NCBI GenBank assembly: GCA_964434425.1
Contig: CAYSVH010000004.1
Location: forward strand, 112,888-176,887
Reading direction: 5' to 3'
Length of the DNA: 64,000 nucleotides
DNA from: CALMEC01 sp964434425
Lineage (GTDB): Bacteria; Actinomycetota; Thermoleophilia; Miltoncostaeales; Miltoncostaeaceae
Shown: in pieces, positions 1 to 6,834 of the stretch
Layout of the letters: every line of letters starts with the position of its first letter
Numbering within the stretch: the stretch's first letter is position 1
Translations under genes and position numbers: made by a program
The notes under the pieces: generated by a model
Database searches by the model: none
Told to the model about the DNA's origin: nothing
The model's input: only the letters and a program-made list of their open reading frames with translations

Positions 1-500
1 GGACGCGACGGAAAGATGCGCGCGAGGGCGTTCAGCGTCTCGCGGGTCTTCGCCGCGTTGGAGAACGGTCCGAAGTAGACACGCCCCCGTCGGTGGCGCT
101 CGCGGGTGAAGTACACCCGCGGGTACTCCTCGTCCATGCTGATCGCGATGTACGGGTAGCTCTTGTCGTCCCGCAGCCGGATGTTGAACGGAGGACGGTG
201 GCGCTTGATGAGGTTGGCCTCGAGGATGAGCGCCTCGCTCTCGCTGGAGGTGACCATGACCTCGACGCGGTCGATGTGCTCCACCATCTCGCCCGTGCGC
301 GCATGCGCGTCGGGGCGGGGGCGCAGCGAGGCGGGGTCCTTCGGGCTGAGGGGCGCCCGGAAGTACGACAGCACCCGCTTTCGCAGCGATTTCGCCTTCC
401 CCACGTAGAGGACCGCGTCCGCGTCATCGCGATAGACGTACACGCCCGGCCGATCCGGCAGGGCCGCGAGCTGCGCACGGATCTGAGGGTTCGCGGCCAT
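1..500 (-). CDS. uvrC: Excinuclease ABC subunit C, N-terminal part (gene runs off the window)
   Basis: Encodes the first 166 residues of UvrC, the nuclease subunit that makes both incisions in nucleotide excision repair. The frame is open from an ATG at 500 to the window edge. The N-terminal GIY-YIG endonuclease domain is clear: GVYVY around residue 19, then LYVGKAKSLRKRV, and further on LEANLIKRHRPPFNIRLRDDKSYPYI and a YFGPFSNA segment, all standard UvrC blocks. The C-terminal RNase H-like nuclease and HhH domains would lie outside the window. A TATACT hexamer (507-512 on the complement) ends 6 bases before the ATG with no Shine-Dalgarno between, suggesting a leaderless mRNA. The family call is near certain. 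Confidence 0.96.
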   Translation of the reverse strand, partial: MAANPQIRAQLAALPDRPGVYVYRDDADAVLYVGKAKSLRKRVLSYFRAPLSPKDPASLRPRPDAHARTGEMVEHIDRVEVMVTSSESEALILEANLIKRHRPPFNIRLRDDKSYPYIAISMDEEYPRVYFTRERHRRGRVYFGPFSNAAKTRETLNALARIFPSR

Positions 501-711
501 CCACCGAGTATAGGTCCATCGCCCGGATCCACGGCACCCCACCGATTCGCGCCGATGGGCCCGGCCGGCATGCCGCCGGCACCCCGTCGGACGCCCTCCC
601 CGGCGTTGCCGTCCACCGCCGATAGGGCAGGCCGTCCCCGTCCACGCACCCCGGCGACGTCCACCGGGTGTCATACGGACCCTCCCCGGCCGGACGCAGG
701 TGCCGGACTCG

Positions 712-2079
712 TCAGACGAGCTTGCCATCGATCCTCACCAGTTCGACCGTCGCCCCGCCCTCACCCGGCGACGCCAGCGTCGGATCGCCGGCCATCGCCA
801 TGATCCGTGCCACGTAGGCCCGGGTCTCGCGAAAGGGCGGGACGCCGCCGTACCGCTCGACGTTGCCCGGCCCGGCGTTGTAGGCGGCGAGCGCGAGCGG
901 GATGGAGCCGAACCGCCGCAGATGCATCCCCAGGTATCGCCCCGCCGCCGGGATCGCCTGCTCCGGATCGAAGGGGTCGGCGAGACCCATTCCGCGGGCC
1001 GTGCCGGGCATGAACTGGGCGATCCCCCGCGCCCCCGCAGGGCTCACCGCCCGCGGGTTGAAGCCGGACTCCTGACGCAGGAGGGAGGCGAGCACCACCG
1101 GCGGTACGCCGCCCTGCCGTGCGCCGATGAGAATGAGATCGCGGTACCGGGCGGGTGTCCACTCGGGCAGTGACGCCGCACCCGGACCGACGCCGGCGCC
1201 ATCCCGTGGAGATGCGGTGGGTGTCGACAGCCGATGCTGACCGCTCTCGACGACGTCGTCGAGAGCGGTGCCGCACCCGGGGCGATAGCCGAAATGCCAT
1301 GGCTCCCAGGAATAACGCTGCACGAATCCGAAGAGCGTCGCGTAGCGGCTCAGCCAGTCCCAGGCTCCCGGTGTGCCCGCGATGTCGAGCTCGGTGGCCT
1401 CCCGGTGACGACTGCGACCGGGCGGGGCCACCCACTTGGGATCGGGGTTGCGACGGAAGAGGACCGCCTGCTCGGCATCCGAGCGGTACCCGCTGTTCAC
1501 GACGAGGCGAACACCCGCACGGGCGGCCGCGGCGTGCATGCGGTCGAACGCCGCGGCCACCGCCGGGCAGGTCGGCTTGCCGTCGCGGTAGACGAGCGGG
1601 CCGCGGTACTCGCCGCGGCGTGGACCGTCATCCGTTTCGGGAAGTCCTCCCGTACCCGCGCGTATCTCGGCGCGAGCAGACGCGCGCAGGCGGGTGGATG
1701 CCGGCCCCGGGCCCTCGACCGTCACCTGGACCGACGTGGGGGGCCAGTGATCGTCGCCGGCGAACGTCAGTAGGACAAGAGCCGCGCCGTTCGCATGCGC
1801 CAGCCCGGCGGCGCGTTGACGTAGCGAACGTCGCCACGCCGTCCGCTCGCCGGGTTCGTGCGCCGCGATCCGGACCAGGTCGTCCCGGATGAGACGTCCG
1901 GCCTGCACGGCCGTGAGGTCGGCCGCGGTCTGGGCGACCGCTTTCGCGGTGTGCGCTCGTCCGAACATGAACACGACGGCGCTGAGGAACATCAGCAGCA
2001 GGCCGAACCCGATCACGACCGGCGCCGCCTGGCCGGCCTCGGATGCCGCTCGCCCACGGGGCCGGACCGGTCGCTTCAT
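712..2079 (-). CDS. TadE-like N-terminus fused to VanY-type DD-peptidase and SLT lytic transglycosylase
   Basis: 455 residues, starting at the ATG that overlaps the TGA of the upstream gene (ATGA). Residues about 14-40 form one hydrophobic helix after a basic leader and a GQAAP motif, as in TadE-like pseudopilins of the Tad/Flp system. The middle carries a D-alanyl-D-alanine carboxypeptidase (VanY/peptidase M15) core: NSGYRSDAEQAVLFRRNP, then SRHREATELDI and a WHFGYRPGC segment with the zinc His. The C-terminus is a soluble lytic transglycosylase domain: LLRQESGFNPRAVS with the catalytic Glu, ARGIAQFMPGTA and AAYNAGPGNV. The product is probably anchored outside the membrane and cuts both peptide and glycan parts of peptidoglycan, perhaps opening the wall for pilus assembly (inference). 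I do not know this three-part fusion as a described family. Confidence 0.85.
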   Translation of the reverse strand: MKRPVRPRGRAASEAGQAAPVVIGFGLLLMFLSAVVFMFGRAHTAKAVAQTAADLTAVQAGRLIRDDLVRIAAHEPGERTAWRRSLRQRAAGLAHANGAALVLLTFAGDDHWPPTSVQVTVEGPGPASTRLRASARAEIRAGTGGLPETDDGPRRGEYRGPLVYRDGKPTCPAVAAAFDRMHAAAARAGVRLVVNSGYRSDAEQAVLFRRNPDPKWVAPPGRSRHREATELDIAGTPGAWDWLSRYATLFGFVQRYSWEPWHFGYRPGCGTALDDVVESGQHRLSTPTASPRDGAGVGPGAASLPEWTPARYRDLILIGARQGGVPPVVLASLLRQESGFNPRAVSPAGARGIAQFMPGTARGMGLADPFDPEQAIPAAGRYLGMHLRRFGSIPLALAAYNAGPGNVERYGGVPPFRETRAYVARIMAMAGDPTLASPGEGGATVELVRIDGKLV

Positions 2080-2333
2080 GGGACGTCGATCCGGGCGCGC
2101 GCGGTGATGACCATCCTCCGGGATCCCGGAAGAAGGAACGGCACGGCCTGCCGCACGCTGACGACGCCCGTGCCGCCGGTGTGCGCGAGCGCCCTCGCAC
2201 GCACCTCCTCGTTGGCCATGAGGGAACCCCGCACGAGGACCGCGAGCTGCCATGCGATCACCACGACCAGCGCGATGAGCGGCACGACGGCGATGGCCTC
2301 GACGGCGGCCTGTCCCCCCTGGCGGCCCTTCAT
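2076..2333 (-). CDS. TadE-like pilus assembly protein
   Basis: 85 residues: a short basic, Gly-rich leader (MKGRQGGQAAVEAI), one hydrophobic helix at about 14-32 and a small extracytoplasmic tail. GQAAVEA followed by a long hydrophobic run is the signature of TadE/TadF minor pseudopilins, which are processed at the membrane and act in Flp pilus biogenesis. The gene overlaps its neighbours on both sides by four bases (ATGA), so the three genes from 2677 down to 712 are almost certainly translated as one operon. The start was chosen for this coupling; a longer upstream frame lies inside the preceding gene. No prepilin peptidase, ATPase or major pilin gene is in the window. Confidence 0.8.
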   Translation of the reverse strand: MKGRQGGQAAVEAIAVVPLIALVVVIAWQLAVLVRGSLMANEEVRARALAHTGGTGVVSVRQAVPFLLPGSRRMVITARARIDVP

Positions 2334-2677
2334 CCGTCGACCTCCTGGGAACCGTCGACCGTGCCCAGGCCGCCCAGCCATGGCAGCACTGACGGTATGG
2401 CCAGGCGGACACGGACGCGTGTGCGGCCACCGGGTTCGGTGACCCGGGTGATGGAAGCGCGCCTGGCGAGGCGATCGGGGAGCACGGCCAGCGCCGCCCG
2501 CTCCACCGGCGCCCGGACCGACCCCGCCCGCGCCGCGACCCGGGCCGCGCTCTGCGCCGTCTGCCACGTGTGCGCGGCGACGATGGCCTGCCAGCCGATG
2601 AGGACGAGCAATGCGAGTCCCATCGCGACGCCGATGGTCTCGACCCCTGCCTGCCCCGTCTGTCGGGTCTCATTCAC
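2330..2677 (-). CDS. TadE-like pilus assembly protein
   Basis: 115 residues, first gene of the three-gene pilus-like operon. It begins MNETRQTGQAGVETIGVAM and continues into a hydrophobic helix (about 15-33), the same GQAGVE-plus-helix design as the next gene. The remaining 80 residues are predicted extracytoplasmic, with a basic beta-rich stretch (TRVRVRLAIPSVLPW). It is likely a minor pseudopilin that primes or stabilises a Tad-type fibre, with the downstream wall-hydrolase fusion as partner (inference from order and coupling). Its stop overlaps the ATG of the following gene. The family call rests on the N-terminal pattern only, since TadE-like C-termini are poorly conserved. Confidence 0.75.
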   Translation of the reverse strand: MNETRQTGQAGVETIGVAMGLALLVLIGWQAIVAAHTWQTAQSAARVAARAGSVRAPVERAALAVLPDRLARRASITRVTEPGGRTRVRVRLAIPSVLPWLGGLGTVDGSQEVDG

Positions 2678-2823
2678 GCGTCCGACACTAGGCCGGGACG
2701 TGTGAACGGTTACGCGATCAGCGTGTCAACTCCGTGACGCGGTGGTAACGGACGCAGACGTCCGAGCATGCCGTGGCGTGAACCTCCGCCGGCGGGTCTC
2801 ACGACCTCCGCCGGCCACGCCGA

Positions 2824-4719
2824 TCATCCCTCGGCGGCGATCGACGCGGCCAGCTCGGCCACGGGACGGGTGCCCAGATCCCCGCGATGACGTGCGCGCA
2901 CCGACACCTCGCCGGTCTCGGCCTCCTTGTCGCCGATGATCGCGAGGAACGGCACCTTCGCAAGCTCGCCGTCACGGATCCGACGACCCACCGACTCGGA
3001 CCGCGCGTCGAGCTCGGCCCGCACGCCGGCCGCCTTCAGCACGTCGACGGCGGCCGAGGCGGCGTCCGCATGACGATCCGCGATCGGCAGCACCCGCACC
3101 TGGACGGGCGCGAGCCAGACGGGGAAGTCGCCGCCGGTGTGCTCGATCAGGATGCCGAGGAAGCGCTCGATCGATCCGCTGATGGCCCGGTGGAGCATGA
3201 CCGGCCGTTCCTCCACGTCGTCGGCCGACGTGTAGTGCAGATCGAACTGCCCGGGCATGTAGAAGTCGAGCTGGCAGGTGCCGAGCTGCCAGGCGCGGCC
3301 CATGACGTCCGTGATCTGGAAGTCGATCTTGGGCCCGTAGAAGGCGCCGTCACCCTCCTTGATGGAGTACTCGCGGCCCTCCAGCGCCGTGCGGAGCGCG
3401 GACTCGCCGGCCTCCCACATCTCGTCGGTGCCCGCCGCCTTCTCGGGCCGGGTGGCCAGGTGCAGACCGACCTCTTCGAAACCGAACTTCGCGTAGAAGC
3501 GGTCCGTCAGATCGATGATCTTCTTCACCTCGTCCTGGATCTGGTCCACGGTGCAGAAGACATGCGCGTCGTCCTGCGTGAAGGCACGCACACGGAAGAG
3601 GCCGTGCAGCACGCCCGACAGCTCGTGCCGGTGAACGTGTCCGAACTCGGCGAGGCGCAGGGGCAGTTCGCGGTAGCTGCGACGACGGCTGCGGAACACG
3701 AGGCAGGCGCCCGGACAGTTCATCGGCTTCACGGCGAAGCCCTGCTCGTCCACCTCCGTGAAGTACATGTTGTCCTTGTAGTGGTCCCAGTGGCCGCTCT
3801 TGTGCCACAGGGTCTCGGACAGGATGGTGGGGGTCTTGATCTCGTCGTAGTCCATGGCGTCCAGCTCGGCGCGGATCGCCTTCTGGATGCCGTTCACCAC
3901 CACCATGCCCTTGGGCAGGAAGAACGGGAAGCCCGGACCGGCCTCGTCGAAGTGGAAGAGCTCCAGCTCGCGGCCGATGCGCCGGTGATCGCGCTTCTTG
4001 GCCTCCTCGATGCGCGCCAGATACGCGTCCAGCTCGGTGCGGTTGCGGAAGGAGGTCGCGTAGACGCGCGTGAGCATCGGGTTCTTCTCGCTGCCGCGCC
4101 AGTACGCGCCGGCCACCGAGAGGAGCTTGACCGGGCCGATGCGACCGGTGTCCTGCACGTGGGGTCCCCGGCAGAGGTCGACGAACTCGCGCTGGCGGTA
4201 GATCGACACCTCGGTCTCACCCTGACGGGAGAGCTCCTCCACCTGGTCGACCTTGTACGGCTGGTCCAGATCCTCGAAGAACGCGTGGGCCTCGTCGATC
4301 GACATGACGCTGCGCTGGAACGGCGCCTTCGCCTTGATGATGCGGTTGATCTCGGCCTCGATCGCCGGGAAGTCGTCCTCCGTCAGCGGCCGCGACAGTT
4401 CGAAGTCGTAGTAGAAGCCGTCGTCGATGGGCGGGCCGAAACCGAACTTCGCGCCCGGAACGACGCTGAGAACCGCCTCCGCCATCACGTGCGCCGCCGA
4501 GTGGCGCATCGGGTAGAGGTAGTCGTCCTCCTGCTTCGGCGTCACGATCGACACGGACGCGCCCTCCGGCACCGGAAGCGCCAGGTCCTGTATCTCGCCG
4601 TCGACCAGGATGGCCACGGCCGCCTTGGCAAGACCGGGACCGACGGTCCCCGCGATGTCATGCCCGGTGGCGCCGTCGGCCACGTCGAGTGATGTTCCGT
4701 CCGGAAGTAGTACGTGCAC
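2824..4719 (-). CDS. thrS: Threonyl-tRNA synthetase
   Basis: 631 residues, full length for the family. Charges tRNA-Thr with threonine in the cytoplasm. Domains in order: N-terminal TGS-like region (residues 1-60), editing domain with the HSAAHVMAEA zinc-like motif that clears Ser-tRNA-Thr, class II catalytic core with MNCPGACLVF (zinc Cys), the motif 2 region LRLAEFGHVHRHELSG and a motif 3-type Arg near HRAISGSIERF, then the anticodon-binding domain from VQVRVLPIADRHAD onward. The start is GTG at 4719. A TACCCT hexamer (4727-4732, complement) lies 7 bases upstream with no Shine-Dalgarno, so the mRNA is probably leaderless. Divergently transcribed from the kinase gene at 4758, sharing a short promoter region. 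Confidence 0.97.
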   Translation of the reverse strand: MHVLLPDGTSLDVADGATGHDIAGTVGPGLAKAAVAILVDGEIQDLALPVPEGASVSIVTPKQEDDYLYPMRHSAAHVMAEAVLSVVPGAKFGFGPPIDDGFYYDFELSRPLTEDDFPAIEAEINRIIKAKAPFQRSVMSIDEAHAFFEDLDQPYKVDQVEELSRQGETEVSIYRQREFVDLCRGPHVQDTGRIGPVKLLSVAGAYWRGSEKNPMLTRVYATSFRNRTELDAYLARIEEAKKRDHRRIGRELELFHFDEAGPGFPFFLPKGMVVVNGIQKAIRAELDAMDYDEIKTPTILSETLWHKSGHWDHYKDNMYFTEVDEQGFAVKPMNCPGACLVFRSRRRSYRELPLRLAEFGHVHRHELSGVLHGLFRVRAFTQDDAHVFCTVDQIQDEVKKIIDLTDRFYAKFGFEEVGLHLATRPEKAAGTDEMWEAGESALRTALEGREYSIKEGDGAFYGPKIDFQITDVMGRAWQLGTCQLDFYMPGQFDLHYTSADDVEERPVMLHRAISGSIERFLGILIEHTGGDFPVWLAPVQVRVLPIADRHADAASAAVDVLKAAGVRAELDARSESVGRRIRDGELAKVPFLAIIGDKEAETGEVSVRARHRGDLGTRPVAELAASIAAEG

Positions 4720-4757
4720 GCGGCGCAGGGTATCAATGTGCCTGGCAGGATCGACCC

Positions 4758-5519
4758 ATGCCGACGAGCCCCCGACTGGCCGGCGGAGGCCGCTTCCGAC
4801 TCGAGGTGAGCGGCGATCCCGCCGTCGTCACCAAACACGGTCCGTCCGACGCGATCGCACGCGAGGTCGACGCGCTCCGGCAGATGGCCGGCACGGGGCT
4901 CGCGCCACTCCTGGTCGACCACACGGCCGATTCCGTCACGATGACGTACATCGCCGGCGAGCCCCGCCCGCCGGCCGGGCTCGGCGCTGACGACGCACGG
5001 AGACTCGGCGCATCCCTCCGGCGGCTGCACGACGCCCGCCACGCCACCGTCGGCGGTCGCCATGTCTGGGACGGCCCCGCCGACTCGCTCGCGGCCTACG
5101 CCCGGGCCCGGCTGGCCGACCTGGAGCCCGTCCCCGATGGTCTTCGCTCCCTGGCCGATACGGTCGGTGAGCGGCTGCTGCGCGACACGGGGACCGGACC
5201 CCCGGCCTTCCGGTTCCTCCACGGAGACCTCGCCGCCGACAACATCCTGTGGACTCCCGCCCCGGTCTTCGTCGACTGGGAGTTCTGGCGCATGGGCGAC
5301 CCAGCCGAGGACCTCGCCTACCTGATCACGATGAACGACACGCCGCCGCCGGTGACGGCCGCGATGCTGGAGGGGTACGGGGATGCGGACGTGCGGGTCC
5401 GCATCGAGGCCTGGTACGGCGCGACGGCCCTGGACGCCGGGCTCTGGTACCTGCGACAGGGGGACCGGGAATCGGCGGAGCGCATGATCACGCGGGCACG
5501 CGCCGCACCCGGGCGATAG
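4758..5519 (+). CDS. Aminoglycoside phosphotransferase (APH)-family kinase
   Basis: 253 residues from the ATG at 4758. The protein-kinase-like fold of the APH/choline kinase superfamily is shown by the Brenner motif FLHGDLAADNILW (catalytic Asp and metal Asn) and the metal-binding FVDWEFWRMGDPAEDLAYLI that follows; the N-terminal part has the beta-rich nucleotide lobe. Such enzymes phosphorylate small hydroxylated molecules. The substrate cannot be read from sequence, and resistance should not be assumed from the family name. The gene is monocistronic, divergent from thrS and convergent with the emfourin-like gene; a perfect palindrome follows its stop. An upstream in-frame ATG (4689) would lie inside thrS, so the later start is preferred. 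Confidence 0.85.
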   Translation: MPTSPRLAGGGRFRLEVSGDPAVVTKHGPSDAIAREVDALRQMAGTGLAPLLVDHTADSVTMTYIAGEPRPPAGLGADDARRLGASLRRLHDARHATVGGRHVWDGPADSLAAYARARLADLEPVPDGLRSLADTVGERLLRDTGTGPPAFRFLHGDLAADNILWTPAPVFVDWEFWRMGDPAEDLAYLITMNDTPPPVTAAMLEGYGDADVRVRIEAWYGATALDAGLWYLRQGDRESAERMITRARAAPGR

Positions 5520-5540
5520 ACGGAGCCGGGTTCACCCACG

Positions 5541-5566
5541 CCGTCGACGCCGGCCGGCGTCGACGG
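5541..5566. terminator. Perfect palindrome between convergent genes, probable bidirectional terminator
   Basis: CCGTCGACGCCGG is followed directly by its reverse complement CCGGCGTCGACGG. The 26-base perfect palindrome sits between the stop codons of the kinase (5519) and the emfourin-like gene (5568), where a terminator for both strands is expected. There is no T-tract, as is usual for hairpins in this window. Confidence 0.6.
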
Positions 5567-5567
5567 G

Positions 5568-5858
5568 TCACCGCCCCTCGGCCAGCTTCACCAGACGGGA
5601 GACGAGCGGCTCGAGATGGACGTCGAGGGCGTCGTGCGTGAGCTCGACCACGCGCCGCTCCCCGCCGCGCCGGAACTCGATCCGGTAGTGGGCGACGTCC
5701 CGCGACGGTCGTCGCACGTACGGGACGTGCGGGGGCTCGACGCCCAGCCAGACCGCGACCTCCTCGGGTGTCAGGTCCACGGCCGGCAGGGTGCGATCGA
5801 TCCCGGCCTGCAGCCCCCCGGTACGGGTGAAGTGGATGTCGAGCGGAACGTCAACCAT
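5568..5858 (-). CDS. Emfourin-like small protein
   Basis: 96 residues. The opening LDIHFTRTGGLQAGI, the acidic VDLTPEEVAVWL segment, the Tyr-containing strand HYRIEFRRGGERRVVEL and the closing LEPLVSRLVKLAEG match the layout of emfourin, the small inhibitor first known from protealysin (M4 metalloprotease) operons. No M4 protease gene is nearby, so either the inhibitor acts on a protease encoded elsewhere or the fold has another role. It overlaps the upstream membrane-protein gene by eight bases and is probably co-translated with it. The match is to a pattern remembered from the family, so the call is moderate. Confidence 0.55.
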   Translation of the reverse strand: MVDVPLDIHFTRTGGLQAGIDRTLPAVDLTPEEVAVWLGVEPPHVPYVRRPSRDVAHYRIEFRRGGERRVVELTHDALDVHLEPLVSRLVKLAEGR

Positions 5859-6321
5859 CGCGCGACGTCACGCGACGCAGGGTGATGAGGCGCTCGTCGA
5901 TCTGGAGCGCCACGGTGAGGGCGTCGACCTGCCGCGGACCGGAGAGCTGGTCGGCCACATGCCACGCATCCTTCGAGAGCCGCACCAGACGGCTCTCGGC
6001 GTCGGCGTAGCGGTCGACGTCCGCCGCCCGGGTTCGCAACGAGGCGAGGATCTCGGCCAGTTCGTCGTCACTCCACCTGACCCGCCGCCCCGGCCACTCC
6101 CTGTTCTTCAGGATGAGACCGAACAGCAGGATCATCAGCGGGACCTTGAAGAGGGCCACGGTGAGGAACACCAGGGCACCGCGCCACAGGGTGCTGTCGG
6201 TGATGGACGGGACCGCCGCAAGGAGCGCGGGGCCGAACAGGGCCATGGGCAGGCTGACCCCCAGCAGCACCCCGACGCGAAGCCGTCGGAGGGCACCCCG
6301 ATCGTCATACAGGAAGCTCAC
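5851..6321 (-). CDS. Two-helix membrane protein of unknown function
   Basis: 156 residues from a GTG at 6321. Two hydrophobic stretches are visible, about residues 16-38 (VGVLLGVSLPMALFGPALLAAV) and 47-70 (ALVFLTVALFKVPLMILLFGLIL), followed by a charged cytoplasmic tail of about 85 residues with a heptad-like run (LAEILASLRTRAADVDRYADAESR). I do not recognise the family. It overlaps the emfourin-like gene by eight bases, so the two form a small operon. The tail ends in a region rich in Arg and Leu that could pack as a helical bundle. Confidence 0.6.
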   Translation of the reverse strand: MSFLYDDRGALRRLRVGVLLGVSLPMALFGPALLAAVPSITDSTLWRGALVFLTVALFKVPLMILLFGLILKNREWPGRRVRWSDDELAEILASLRTRAADVDRYADAESRLVRLSKDAWHVADQLSGPRQVDALTVALQIDERLITLRRVTSRDG

Positions 6322-6834
6322 GGTGCCCCATTGTCCGCCTCGGACGGCCGGGATTCAAGAGCACGGGTCGCGGAGTGATGAAGCCTGCGTCGGGGGTGTG
6401 CGCCTCCCAGAACACACCCCCTGGGTTCCTCCGCACCGCCCGGAGCACCGGACGGGGGGGACCTCTGACGCAGGTAACCGCGAGCGGAGACCGCCCGCGG
6501 AGCCGGTCGGACGGCGGACGGGTGAGCCGTGACGGCGACCAGTCCCCCGTGTGTCAGCGAATCGCTTCGGTGACGTATCCTCCCTGACTCATGATGACCC
6601 CGCCATCCATGGCGGAGGTCACACCCTCTATCGGCACCCACTTGACGGTCCTGTACCCCCGGCGCAAAAAAGTCCGGGGGACGGCCGCGGCTCCCGTTTC
6701 GCGGGCCTCCTCGACGTGGACGCCGGCGTCCACGAGGTCCGTCCATCACCAGCCCCGCGCCCATCGATACCGCGCCACCGCTCCGGCGACTGTTCCGGTA
6801 CGCCGGTCCCCATCGCCGACGGGTCTGGCTCGCG
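6322..6834. other. Intergenic region upstream of the ABC exporter
   Basis: About 510 bases between divergent genes. It holds the M-like palindromic element at 6384-6473 and a second inverted repeat, CCCCCGG (6656-6662) with CCGGGGG (6674-6680). The exporter frame is open from 6646, and homology-like sequence starts near 6748, ahead of the first standard start codon at 6835. I see no convincing separate gene. Confidence 0.5.
6384..6473. repeat. Diverged palindromic element, possible third M-family copy
   Basis: The ends CCTGCGTC (6384-6391) and GACGCAGG (6466-6473) are inverted. The right end, ACCTCTGACGC, is identical over 11 bases to the right arm of the M repeats at 10706 and 14897. Inside is a perfect nine-pair stem, GGGGGTGTG (6392-6400) with CACACCCCC (6413-6421). 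The element is shorter than the clear M copies, so membership is tentative. Confidence 0.4.

Noticed and set aside
2887..4692. Long plus-strand open frame opposite thrS (about 600 codons)
   Set aside because: Antisense to a certain gene; its Val/Leu/Arg-rich composition with no motif is what GC-rich third positions give on the opposite strand.
4758..5519. Antibiotic resistance determinant
   Set aside because: APH-fold kinases act on many metabolites; no substrate-specific residues or mobile context support resistance.
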